DNA of 64,000 bases from Kribbella sp. VKM Ac-2569. GTDB taxonomy: Bacteria; Actinomycetota; Actinomycetes; Propionibacteriales; Kribbellaceae. Shown here piece by piece: positions 50,899 through 59,217 of this stretch. The notes under the pieces are model-generated. The model had not been told where the DNA came from, ran no database searches, and was given only the letters and a program-made list of their open reading frames with translations. The stretch lies in NCBI RefSeq assembly GCF_004216905.1, contig NZ_SGXJ01000003.1:186001-250000 (forward strand), in the 5' to 3' direction. Position 1 is the stretch's first letter. The number at the start of each line of letters is the position of its first letter. The translations under genes and the position numbers were made by a program.

Positions 50899-51362
50899 TG
50901 GCTGGCTCCTACTCGCTCGGCGGTCTCGATGGCCTCGGCGGTGCGGGCGTTCTCGTCGGCGTTCGCAGCGGCTTCGGCGGCGAACGTCTCGGTGTCCGAT
51001 CCGGCGTACTCGGCAAGGAATCGGTGGGCCATCTCGGGGTCCCACCAGATGCTGCAGAAGACGAAGTCCTCGTCGGTGAGGTTGTGCACCCGGTGGAGCT
51101 GGCCGGGCGTGAAGTACGCGACGTCGCCGGCCCGGAACGGCTGCCGCTCACCGCCGCACTCGACCACGCACTCCCCGGAGACGGCGACGAAGATCTCCTG
51201 CTCGTGATGGGTGTGCAGCTTGGAGACCGTCCCCGTCCGGCAGACCGCGTAGCTGGTCTCGAACGGCGCGTTCAGGACCGGCCACGGCTGCAGGCGCTGG
51301 GTGTCCACGCCGTACTCGTGCAGCAGGTTGTCGCGATCCAGCCGGGAGATGTGTACGACCAT
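50895..51362 (-). CDS. Cupin half of a split hydrazine synthetase
   Basis: A 155-residue single cupin. Metal ligands are complete: His50, His52 and Glu56 in the first cupin motif (LHTHHEQE) and His90 (PGQLH) in the second. An acidic helical tail follows. In the known hydrazine-forming enzymes this zinc cupin is fused in front of a MetRS-like domain and carries out the rearrangement of an O-aminoacyl-N-hydroxylysine ester to an N-N bond. Here the two parts are separate but coupled genes. It starts 2 bases after the PP-loop gene. Confidence 0.85.
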   Translation of the reverse strand: MVVHISRLDRDNLLHEYGVDTQRLQPWPVLNAPFETSYAVCRTGTVSKLHTHHEQEIFVAVSGECVVECGGERQPFRAGDVAYFTPGQLHRVHNLTDEDFVFCSIWWDPEMAHRFLAEYAGSDTETFAAEAAANADENARTAEAIETAERVGASQ

Positions 51363-51364
51363 GG

Positions 51365-52888
51365 CTACCGTCCCGAAATCTGTTCGAAGGTGTTCGGACC
51401 GTCCTTGGAGTGCCGGGTCTCGATGACCGCCTTGTGTGGATCGCCCGCCAGGATCAGGTCGATGACCGGCGTACCGCCGCCGGTGCTCTGCACGGACCGG
51501 CTGTACAGCACTCGCAGCTGGCTCGGCGTGAGTCCGCTGATCCGCTCCAGTTCGGCGTCCAGCGTGGGATCCTCGGCCGTGCCGGCCAGCAGGTTGTGGA
51601 TGTCATTGATCCGCGCGGACAGGGCCGGGTACTCGCGGTCCAGGAACTGTTCGAGCCCGGCGCCCTGTCCGGCGAAGGGGGAGTAGGTCATGCAGACCAG
51701 GTGCTCCTCCGTGAGCCCGAAGGTCGTCAGGGCGTACTCCTCGGCGGCCCGCCGCATACGGACCGGTGCGTCGGGGCCGTCGTACCGGCCGCGCATGATC
51801 TCGACCAGTGCGTCCGGGATGTCCTTCTTGCGCATCAGGCCGAGCGCGAATTCGACGTACTCGGCCAAGCCCTCGTCGTACGAACGCTGGAACAGGCGCT
51901 CGGCCTTGAGGCCGCGCAGGTGCGCCATCAGCGCGGGGTTCGCGCAGTCGGACTCGGTGAAGCTGAACGCGAGGTCGTCGAACTGGAAGCCGAGGAAGCC
52001 GGTCAGCAGGTCGAAGTGGTCCCCGGCCGCGTAGGCGGTCTCGCCGTAGACGGTGAAGAACCGCAGCCGGTCCGGGACCTCCACGCTGACCCGGCGCTCG
52101 GTGATCGCGGCGGTGGCCTCCGGGCCGTGGATGTCGGCGAAGTACGACTGTGAGATGTCGTCGAGCCGGCCGAGGATCCGGCCGAATCCGTTCCCGCTCG
52201 CGCGCTGTCGTTCGGCAGGGGCAGGGCGCAGACTCCGGGCCAGCCGGCCGACCCAGAAGCTGTACTGACGCTGCTCCTGCGGTGAGTCTCCGGTGATCAG
52301 TACGTCGGCGCCGTCGCCGTACGCCGCCGCCAGTCCGAAGGCGTTGAAGACGCTGAGGTTGCAGGAGTTGCAGAACGTCGGCCGTCCGTCGGCGAACGTC
52401 CGGTGCCCGGTCATCAGGATGTCGAGCCGATTCCGCCGTACGACGTGTTCGCGCTGCGGAGAGTCGACATCGAACTCGCTGATCTCGTCGCCGTCCACGA
52501 GCAGCAGCTCGCAGTCCGGATCGTCGGTGAGCCCGAGCGCCCGGTACTCGCGGTCGATGTTCTCCAGCACCGCGCGCGGCATGCCCGCGTGCCGGTTGGT
52601 CGCCACCCGCATCCGGAACGTACGGCTGTGGACCTTGTCCAGGATCAGCTGCATCGCCCGGACGAACGCCAGCATGTACGCGCTGTCCTTGCCGCCGCCG
52701 AACGCCACCAGGACGAGGTTGCGCTCCAGCTCCCGCCGGTGCGGCAGCTCGTCCAGGAGCCGCCCGCTGCAGCGCAGCGCTTCGGCGATGAGATCGGGCG
52801 GCATCGCCGAACGCAGCCCGGCGAGCGTCTGTTCCCGGGCCTGTGCCACACCGTCGGCCGGGGAGCGATCCAGTTCGAGTGTTGTCAT
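51365..52888 (-). CDS. PP-loop ATP pyrophosphatase family enzyme of unknown function
   Basis: A 507-residue protein with an adenylating PP-loop, FGGGKDS (63-69), in the place of the SGGxDS motif used by asparagine synthetase and the N-type ATP pyrophosphatases. A CNSC pair lies at 173-176, as in some PP-loop enzymes with a zinc or redox cysteine pair, followed by ITGDSPQEQRQYSFW. The C-terminal 250 residues match nothing I know. It adenylates a carboxylate or carbonyl and replaces AMP with a nucleophile, perhaps ammonia or a hydrazine. It lies between N-hydroxylase 2 and the cupin in a compact operon; the ATG has a CGAGGAG site. Confidence 0.75.
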   Translation of the reverse strand: MTTLELDRSPADGVAQAREQTLAGLRSAMPPDLIAEALRCSGRLLDELPHRRELERNLVLVAFGGGKDSAYMLAFVRAMQLILDKVHSRTFRMRVATNRHAGMPRAVLENIDREYRALGLTDDPDCELLLVDGDEISEFDVDSPQREHVVRRNRLDILMTGHRTFADGRPTFCNSCNLSVFNAFGLAAAYGDGADVLITGDSPQEQRQYSFWVGRLARSLRPAPAERQRASGNGFGRILGRLDDISQSYFADIHGPEATAAITERRVSVEVPDRLRFFTVYGETAYAAGDHFDLLTGFLGFQFDDLAFSFTESDCANPALMAHLRGLKAERLFQRSYDEGLAEYVEFALGLMRKKDIPDALVEIMRGRYDGPDAPVRMRRAAEEYALTTFGLTEEHLVCMTYSPFAGQGAGLEQFLDREYPALSARINDIHNLLAGTAEDPTLDAELERISGLTPSQLRVLYSRSVQSTGGGTPVIDLILAGDPHKAVIETRHSKDGPNTFEQISGR

Positions 52889-52923
52889 CCGGTTCTCCTC
52901 GCGGGGCTGGGCTTTCCCACCCC

Positions 52924-54237
52924 TTAGAGCCCGGCTGGCTCATCGGCTGATACAGCCGTCGCCGGGATTCGGCCCCGGTGCGCGACGATGTCCCGGCAGA
53001 TCTCCTCGGCCCGCTGGGCCAGCACACTGAGCAGTGAGTCGGAGATGCCGTGCGTCTCCTCGTTGACGCCCTGGAGATAGCACGCCGCTTTGCTGTCGTC
53101 TTGGAGTTCAAGTCGGTACTGGCGGGAGACTTCGATGTGCTCCAGGCCGAGGTCGCTCGCGAGCTCGCGCACCAGCCGCGGCATCCGGGTGTCGAAACCC
53201 GTGCCGAGGAACACCAGGTCGCGGCGCAGTTCGGTGACTGCTCCGGTCCGCCGGTCGGTGAGCTCCAGGACAACCTCGTCCCCGGCCTCGTGGGCGGACG
53301 TGATATCCACCATCGTGACGAGACGCCGCTCGGTGCGCTCCTGGAAGCGATCGAGGTACAGGTCGGCGTACAGATGTTCGAGCATCGGGGGAGTGACGAC
53401 GGAGTAGTTGGTCCGGTACAGCTCCCGGAGGATCTGCTCCCGCGCCGCCGGCCGGGCGTCGTAGAACTCGTCCACGAACGACGGGTAGTACATCTCGTTG
53501 GTGAACTTGCTGGACTGGTCCGAGCTCAGTCCGATGGACCGCATCAGCCAGGTGATGTCACTGTCGTGCAGGTCGTCGCGCAGTGCACGGAACATCTCGG
53601 CGGCACTCTGCGAGCTGCCCACCAGCGCCACTCGGTACGGCAGTTCGCCGTCCAGCTCGGCCACCCGCCGGCGGTACTGCGTGCTGTGGATGATCCGGTC
53701 CGGGGACACACCGGCGAGTTCCGGCGGGATGTTCGGTTCGCGGCTGCCGCCGTACACCAGGTACCTGCTGAGGATCGTCGTACCGTCGGCAAGGCTGGTG
53801 ACCCAGCCCGTCACGGACCCGGCGTCGTCCCGCCGCGGCCGCACCGCGACGCACTCACGCCCCAGTTGGATCCGGACCTGGGTGAGTGAGTCCGCGACCC
53901 AGCGCAGGTACTCCGCGAACTCGACGCGGTACGGCGTGAACGTGCTCATGTTGACGAACTCGTCGAGCCGGCCGGTCTCGTACAGGTGGTTCAGGAACGA
54001 GAACCGGCTGCACGGGTCCCGCTGGGTGACCAGGTCCTTGAGGAACGACACCTGGCTCGTCGCCCAGGGCATCAGCATGCCCGGCTGCCACTCGATCGTC
54101 GGGTTCCGGTCGATCAGCAGGGTGTTCGCCGCAAGATCAGGCGCCAACTCCTCGAGCGCAACCGCGAGCCCGAGGTTCGACGGCCCGGCCCCGATCGCCA
54201 GCAGTTCGACTTCCACAACACCTAGGTCTTCAGACAT
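52924..54237 (-). CDS. L-lysine/L-ornithine N-hydroxylase, copy 2
   Basis: A 437-residue SidA/IucD/PvdA-type N-hydroxylase. The FAD site is GAGPSNLGLA (16-25), the NADPH loop GSSQSAAEMF lies near residue 215, and LGTGF is near the C-terminus. It is the first gene of the operon that includes cupin, MetRS-like protein and DAO, so by analogy to characterised hydrazine pathways it should supply N6-hydroxylysine. The ATG at 54237 is chosen over 54264, which would add a short polar stretch. It is divergent from the small membrane protein gene. Confidence 0.9.
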   Translation of the reverse strand: MSEDLGVVEVELLAIGAGPSNLGLAVALEELAPDLAANTLLIDRNPTIEWQPGMLMPWATSQVSFLKDLVTQRDPCSRFSFLNHLYETGRLDEFVNMSTFTPYRVEFAEYLRWVADSLTQVRIQLGRECVAVRPRRDDAGSVTGWVTSLADGTTILSRYLVYGGSREPNIPPELAGVSPDRIIHSTQYRRRVAELDGELPYRVALVGSSQSAAEMFRALRDDLHDSDITWLMRSIGLSSDQSSKFTNEMYYPSFVDEFYDARPAAREQILRELYRTNYSVVTPPMLEHLYADLYLDRFQERTERRLVTMVDITSAHEAGDEVVLELTDRRTGAVTELRRDLVFLGTGFDTRMPRLVRELASDLGLEHIEVSRQYRLELQDDSKAACYLQGVNEETHGISDSLLSVLAQRAEEICRDIVAHRGRIPATAVSADEPAGL

Positions 54238-54354
54238 CCGCACCCTCGCCTCCGCTCGCACCACCTTCCCTTCGAGAGCCCCACGCCACCCGCCGTTGAT
54301 ACACGTCGGTCATTGGCGCGAATGATGGTGCGGCGGGAAGGGAACCGGGAAAGG
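54238..54354. promoter_or_regulatory. Promoter region of the hydrazine-type operon
   Basis: On the minus strand the element GTATCA (54302-54297, context ACGTGTATCAACGG) lies about 60 bases before the N-hydroxylase 2 start. The same distance is seen for a copy at 52953-52948 upstream of the PP-loop gene. It is part of a set of such elements upstream of cluster operons. Confidence 0.4.
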
Positions 54355-54717
54355 ATGATCAGCGCAGCGTGGCGATTGTCAGCCGGAACTGCGGTGGTGG
54401 GCCTTGCGTTTGTTGCCTCGGCCCCCGCGGTTGCGCAGGCACAGGACACGACCGTGCAAGTAGCGGTCGCCACGACCCCGTCTCCGACCCTGGGCTCGAC
54501 CAACTCCAGCCGGCCGCAGCCGCCGGGTGCGGCCGACTCAAGCCCGAATGACTACGACGGTGCGATCTGGGTGGTGGTAGGCGCGGTGATCGTGGTCGCC
54601 CTGGTTGGGGGCGGGACCTTCTACCTGACGCGCACCCGTCGCATCGACCTGAGCCAACGAACCACGCCGACCGAGGACCACCACCCCGCCACCGAACGCC
54701 GGCACCACCAGAAATAG
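54355..54717 (+). CDS. Small exported, membrane-anchored protein
   Basis: A 120-residue protein with a signal-like N-terminus (residues 1-33, ending near AVAQAQ), a Thr/Pro/Ser-rich linker, and a single hydrophobic helix (GAIWVVVGAVIVVALVGGG) followed by an RTRR stop-transfer signal. It should sit in the membrane with a short extracellular part. An earlier ATG at 54325 would give a less typical signal peptide. Function unknown; it precedes a Ser/Thr kinase gene on the same strand. Confidence 0.65.
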   Translation: MISAAWRLSAGTAVVGLAFVASAPAVAQAQDTTVQVAVATTPSPTLGSTNSSRPQPPGAADSSPNDYDGAIWVVVGAVIVVALVGGGTFYLTRTRRIDLSQRTTPTEDHHPATERRHHQK

Positions 54718-54818
54718 CCCGCCCTGCGGGCAGGTCACCCGTCCGCGGGGTGCTCCCGATGCTGCGCGTTACCCGGCGGAGCGAATGGTTGGAGGGGGCC
54801 GGGGGTACGGGGGAGACG

Positions 54819-56201
54819 ATGCTGGTTGCCAAGCGGTACAAAATAGGCCCCTCCATCGGCCGGGGCGGCATGGGGGAGGTCTACCGTGCAGAAGACCAAC
54901 AGCTCGGGCGGTCGGTGGCGGTCAAGTTGCTGCTGCCGTCCAATCGCGACCCGGGAGCGGCCCAGCGATTCCAGCGCGAGGCGCGGGCTGCCGCGAGGCT
55001 GAGCGACCCGCATGTTGTCTCGGTGTACGACTTCGGCCATCACCGAGACGGGTTCTTCCTGGTGATGGAGCTCGTCGAAGGTCCGACGGTCGCGGCGGAG
55101 CTGGCCCGACGTGGGCGACTGCCGCTGGATCGTGCGATCGACATCGTCGAGCAGGCCGCCGCGGGGCTTGCCGCGGCGCACCTGGAGGGCGTCGTCCATC
55201 GGGACGTGAAACCGGGCAACCTGCTGCTGGCGGAGGATGGAACCGTCAAGGTCGCGGACTTCGGTATCGCGCACGTTCCAGGAGAAGGAGCGACGACCCT
55301 CACGGCGACCGGCCAGATCATCGGCAGCGCCGTCTACCTCGCGCCGGAGCGAGCCAGGGGAGGGCCGGGCGGCACGGCAGCGGATGTGTACTCGCTGGGC
55401 TGCGTGCTCTATCAGCTGGTCACCGGCCAGCCGCCGTTCACCGGCGAGCACCCGGCGGCCATTCTCTACCAGCACGTCGACGCCACGCCCGCGCCTCCCA
55501 GTCTGACCCTGCCCGAACTGGACGGGCAGTTCGAGCGCGTACTGCTCCGGATGCTCGCGAAGGACCCGGAGGAGCGCCCGTCCGCGGCCGAGATCGCGCA
55601 CGGTTCGTTGCTCGGTCGGCTGTATGCACCAGAGATCGGCCGCGTCTTGGCCGCCTCCGCGGATGAAACAACGGACACCGAGCGGTACGCCGACCCGATC
55701 ATCGCGGCGAGAATATCCGCCGTGCCGCAGACGGTGCCGATCGGCAGACGGCGGCACGCCCTGGTCGCCGGAATGGTCGCCACCCTCGCGACGGCAGCCG
55801 CTGTGCTGGCCGGGATCGTGCTCAATGCCAACGACCATCGGTTGCCCCCGGCAACCGATGTCGGTCCTCAGCCCGGCGGGGGTCCGAGTGCACCGGTGAC
55901 GCGGACCGCCGTGACCAGAACCGCACCTACTGACTCCGGCACGTCCGCAGCAGCGACCCGAAAGACTTCACGCCAGCCGTCGCCAAGCGCCTCTGCAACA
56001 CCCCGAACACCGTCGCCGGCGACGACTGGCACGACCTCGGCGAGTACGACGTCGCCGACTCAGAGCAGCAAGACATCCACTCGGGAAACACCGTCGCCCT
56101 CCCCGAGCACCTCGCCAACCCCCGCGACAAGCTCCCCGCCGTCGTCCGGCACAACGTCGCCCAGCCCGCAAACCAACGCAACCACTCCAGCCTCGGACTA
56201 G
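54819..56201 (+). CDS. PknB-type transmembrane Ser/Thr protein kinase
   Basis: A 460-residue Hanks-type kinase. The ATP loop IGRGGMGEVYRAE, the invariant lysine in SVAVKLLLP, the catalytic loop VVHRDVKPGNLLL, VADFG and the YLAPERA segment are all intact. A single transmembrane helix (LVAGMVATLATAAAVLAGIV, about residue 315) separates it from an extracellular tail rich in Ser, Thr and Pro, with no PASTA repeats. The ATG at 54819 follows GGGGGAG. It is near stress genes; substrates are unknown. Confidence 0.93.
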   Translation: MLVAKRYKIGPSIGRGGMGEVYRAEDQQLGRSVAVKLLLPSNRDPGAAQRFQREARAAARLSDPHVVSVYDFGHHRDGFFLVMELVEGPTVAAELARRGRLPLDRAIDIVEQAAAGLAAAHLEGVVHRDVKPGNLLLAEDGTVKVADFGIAHVPGEGATTLTATGQIIGSAVYLAPERARGGPGGTAADVYSLGCVLYQLVTGQPPFTGEHPAAILYQHVDATPAPPSLTLPELDGQFERVLLRMLAKDPEERPSAAEIAHGSLLGRLYAPEIGRVLAASADETTDTERYADPIIAARISAVPQTVPIGRRRHALVAGMVATLATAAAVLAGIVLNANDHRLPPATDVGPQPGGGPSAPVTRTAVTRTAPTDSGTSAAATRKTSRQPSPSASATPRTPSPATTGTTSASTTSPTQSSKTSTRETPSPSPSTSPTPATSSPPSSGTTSPSPQTNATTPASD

Positions 56202-56305
56202 CGACTTCTCCCGCCGTGCTGATCACCGCAGGCAGTCGGCGAATTGACCTGACGCGACCTGGGTACCTGCCGATGTGCGTCCTGCACGATGAGGAGATTG
56301 GGCCG

Positions 56306-56653
56306 ATGGTCATTTCGGATCAGGTCCCGATGGGCAAACGCTCTCTTGACGTGGAGTGGTTCCGTCGGGAACTCGAGCAGGAGCGGCAGTTCAGGCTCGA
56401 GCAACTCATCAGCTTGTCGTACCAGGCCGAGGCGCCGCGTTCGACGGCTCTCGGCGAAGTCCGGGCCGCGTTGACGGCCGGCGCGCGGCGGGCGTTGGCG
56501 GAGATCGACGCCGCACTCTTCCGCCTCTCCCGGGACACCTTCGGAGCCTGCGAGCTCTGCAGGCAGACCATCCCCAGCTACCGGCTGATAGCGATCCCGA
56601 CGATCAGGCTGTGCCTGCCGTGCGAGCGCTCCCAGGAAAACCACCAGGACTAG
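56306..56653 (+). CDS. TraR/DksA-type zinc-finger protein
   Basis: A 115-residue protein with the C4 zinc finger of the TraR/DksA family (CELC, 17 residues, CLPC near the C-terminus) and a preceding coiled-coil helix. DksA-like proteins bind the secondary channel of RNA polymerase and adjust transcription under stress. The ATG at 56306 has a GAGGAG site at 9 bases; a longer frame to 56216 is less likely. Confidence 0.82.
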   Translation: MVISDQVPMGKRSLDVEWFRRELEQERQFRLEQLISLSYQAEAPRSTALGEVRAALTAGARRALAEIDAALFRLSRDTFGACELCRQTIPSYRLIAIPTIRLCLPCERSQENHQD

Positions 56654-56744
56654 CGAGCGAAGCATTCCTGTTGAGCGCATGGCTGATCGCGGTGGCGGGC
56701 ACCGCGTGAGTATCAGGACAAAGCGTGCTCAGGAGGGTGATGAC

Positions 56745-57164
56745 GTGACTACTGCACGGGATTTGATGACGCCGGGTGCGGAGTGTGTGGCTGAGAACGA
56801 GACCCTGGTCCTGGCAGCGCGGAAGATGCGGGACCTGGATGTCGGGGCGTTGCCGATCTGCGGCGAGGACAACCGGTTGAAGGGCATGCTGACCGATCGC
56901 GACATCGTCGTGAAGTGCCTCGCCGAAGGCGGCGATCCGGCGCAGGCCACGGCTGGTTCGTTCGGGCAGGGGAAGCCTGTGACGATCGGCGCGGACGACA
57001 GCATCGAGGAGGCGCTACGGACGATGGAAGAGCATCAGGTACGCCGTCTTCCGGTCATCGACGGTCATGACCTCGTCGGGATGCTGGCCCAAGCGGACGT
57101 AGTACAAGCGATGCCCGGACGCGCCGGCCAGACCATCAGCGACATCTCCGAGCCGAGCAGATGA
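56745..57164 (+). CDS. Hypoxic response protein 1 (Hrp1)-like CBS-domain protein
   Basis: A 139-residue protein made of two CBS motifs, very close in pattern to Hrp1 (Rv2626c) of M. tuberculosis: TTARDLMTPGAECVAENETL, DVGALPICGEDNRLKGMLTD and MEEHQVRRLPVIDGHDLVG. Hrp1 is among the most strongly induced DosR-regulon proteins under hypoxia. The GTG start at 56745 has an AGGAGG site at 8 bases. Its stop overlaps the alcohol dehydrogenase start by 4 bases. Confidence 0.9.
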   Translation: MTTARDLMTPGAECVAENETLVLAARKMRDLDVGALPICGEDNRLKGMLTDRDIVVKCLAEGGDPAQATAGSFGQGKPVTIGADDSIEEALRTMEEHQVRRLPVIDGHDLVGMLAQADVVQAMPGRAGQTISDISEPSR

Positions 57165-58333
57165 AGGCGCTGACCTGGCAGGGAAAGCGGACGGTCGAGT
57201 ACGGCGAGGTGCCGGATCCGCGGATCGAGGAGCCGACGGACGCGATCGTGAAGGTGACCACGAGCGGAATCTGCGGGTCGGACCTGCATCTGTACGAGGT
57301 GATGGGGCCGTTCCTGGACGCCGGTGACGTGCTCGGTCACGAGGTGATCGGTGTGGTCCAGGAGACCGGGGCCGAGGTAGGAGGGCTGCAGGCGGGGGAT
57401 CGGGTGGTCGTGCCGTTCCAGATCGCCTGTGGGTCGTGCTTCATGTGCCTGCAGGGTTTGCAGACACAGTGCGAGACGACGCAGGTCCGCGAGCACGGGT
57501 CGGGTGCGGCGCTGTTCGGTTACACCAAGCTCTACGGGCAGGTGCCTGGTGGTCAGGCGGAGTACCTGCGGGTTCCGCAAGCGCAGTACGGCCCGATCAA
57601 GGTCCCGGACGGCCCGCCCGATGACCGGTACGTGTACCTGTCCGACGTACTCCCGACTGCCTGGCAGGCGGTCGAGTACGCCGGGATTCCGGACGGCGGC
57701 ACCCTCGTCGTCCTCGGGCTGGGGCCGATCGGCGACATGGCGTGCAGGGTCGCGCTGCACCGGGGCCACCGGGTGATCGGGGTCGACTTGGTCGCCGAGC
57801 GGCTCGAGCGGGCGCGGGCCAACGGCGTGGAGACGGTGGAGTACGCCGGCGACGTCGCGGACGCGATCCGCGATCTCACCGACGGGCGCGGACCGGATTC
57901 GGTGATCGATGCCGTCGGCATGGAAGCGCACGGCTCACCGGGTGCGCGCATCGTGCAGCGGGCCGCCGGGTTGTTGCCCGACGCCGTCCAGCGCACGTTC
58001 ATGCAGAAGGCGGGCGTGGACCGGATGGCCGCGCTGCTGCTCGCGATCGACGTCGTCCGCCGCGGCGGGACGATCTCCCTGGTCGGCGTCTACGGAGGCA
58101 TGGCCGATCCGCTGCCGATGCTGACGATCTTCGACAAGCAGATCCAGCTGCGGATGGGCCAGGCCAACGTCCGCCGCTGGAGCGGCCAGATTCTTCCGTT
58201 GCTGACCGACGAGGACCCGTTGAACGTGGACAGCTTCGCAACCCACCACCTGGGGCTGTCGGAGGGCCCTGCGGCGTACAAGATGTTCCAGCAGAAGGCG
58301 GACGGTGCCGTCAAAGTGCTGCTCAATCCTTGA
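57161..58333 (+). CDS. Zinc-dependent alcohol/formaldehyde dehydrogenase-like protein
   Basis: A 390-residue zinc MDR dehydrogenase. The catalytic zinc ligands are Cys38 (GICGSDLH) and the His-Glu pair in GHEVIG; a shortened structural zinc site shows CGSCFMC and a later cysteine. The NAD loop is GLGPIGDMA. The size and insertion pattern match formaldehyde-dehydrogenase-like enzymes. It is coupled to the Hrp1-like gene, suggesting expression under hypoxic or reductive stress. Confidence 0.9.
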   Translation: MKALTWQGKRTVEYGEVPDPRIEEPTDAIVKVTTSGICGSDLHLYEVMGPFLDAGDVLGHEVIGVVQETGAEVGGLQAGDRVVVPFQIACGSCFMCLQGLQTQCETTQVREHGSGAALFGYTKLYGQVPGGQAEYLRVPQAQYGPIKVPDGPPDDRYVYLSDVLPTAWQAVEYAGIPDGGTLVVLGLGPIGDMACRVALHRGHRVIGVDLVAERLERARANGVETVEYAGDVADAIRDLTDGRGPDSVIDAVGMEAHGSPGARIVQRAAGLLPDAVQRTFMQKAGVDRMAALLLAIDVVRRGGTISLVGVYGGMADPLPMLTIFDKQIQLRMGQANVRRWSGQILPLLTDEDPLNVDSFATHHLGLSEGPAAYKMFQQKADGAVKVLLNP

Positions 58334-58488
58334 GGACTGCCATGACGCAACACCACGGACGCGACTACGCGAACTTCTGCACGTCAGAGGTGCATTCGGC
58401 TCCGGAATCTGCGAGGGTGGGAAAGGCGCGGTCAGGTGCCTGGGTCGGTGTGTGTCGAGGGGGCCGGCGGTGTTCGGGGATGAGGTAG

Positions 58489-59217
58489 ATGGATCGGGTG
58501 GATCGGACGACGTTGCTGGCGCGGTTGGCGAGGAAGATCGCTGAGTACGGTCCGGAGCTGCCGCTGGAGACTCGTCTGTGCCGCGCGTATCTGGCGATCG
58601 TGGGTGGAGACGGAGCGGCGATCACCTTGTCCTACACCGAGCCGAGTCGGGTGACGCTGTGTGCCACCGATGACGTGGCGGCGCGTTTGGAAGATCTTCA
58701 GGATGTGCTGGGCGAGGGCCCCGGCCCTACTGCCTACGTGGCCGAGACCGCCATGGCGACCGATGTGCGGGTCGATCGTGACCGGTGGCCGTTGTTCACC
58801 GAGGCCGCCCGCGAGGTGCCCGGCGTCCGGACGGTGTACGCCGTACCGATGCGTCCTGGTCAGCGCACGATCGGCGTACTCACGGTGCACCAGAACGCCG
58901 ACGACCTGCCGGACGGTGATCGGGCGCAGTTTCTGGCCGATGCGATCGGGGCCGCGCTCATGAAGGACCCGCCGCCACCGGTCGAGTCGGATCTCGACCC
59001 CGGCCCGTGGTCGACCCGGGCGCAGATCCATCAGGCCACTGGCATGGTGCTGATGCAGCTGCGGATCAGTCCCACCGACGCGATGGCGCTGATGCGAGCG
59101 CATGCCTTCTCCCACAGCACGACCCTGGCCGAGGTCGCCGAGCAGATCACCAGCCGCCGGCTGCGATTCTCCGACGACGGAACTGACGCCGAACACGACG
59201 CCGAAAGCGAGAGCTAA
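58489..59217 (+). CDS. GAF and ANTAR domain regulator
   Basis: A 242-residue protein with an N-terminal GAF domain (about 25-155) and a C-terminal ANTAR RNA-binding domain (IHQATGMVLMQLRISPTDAMALMRAHA, about 180-220). ANTAR proteins bind paired hairpins in leader RNAs and stop termination, a known stress and metabolic control in actinobacteria. It overlaps the next gene by one base (TAATG). Confidence 0.9.
   Translation: MDRVDRTTLLARLARKIAEYGPELPLETRLCRAYLAIVGGDGAAITLSYTEPSRVTLCATDDVAARLEDLQDVLGEGPGPTAYVAETAMATDVRVDRDRWPLFTEAAREVPGVRTVYAVPMRPGQRTIGVLTVHQNADDLPDGDRAQFLADAIGAALMKDPPPPVESDLDPGPWSTRAQIHQATGMVLMQLRISPTDAMALMRAHAFSHSTTLAEVAEQITSRRLRFSDDGTDAEHDAESES

Noticed and set aside
30089..54237. 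Reading the cluster as a hydroxamate siderophore pathway because of two amine N-hydroxylases
   Set aside because: There is no hydroxylamine acyltransferase, IucA/IucC-type synthetase, NRPS, ferric-siderophore binding lipoprotein or iron-responsive site, and the solute-binding protein lacks an export signal. The cupin, MetRS-like protein and oxidase fit a hydrazine pathway better.
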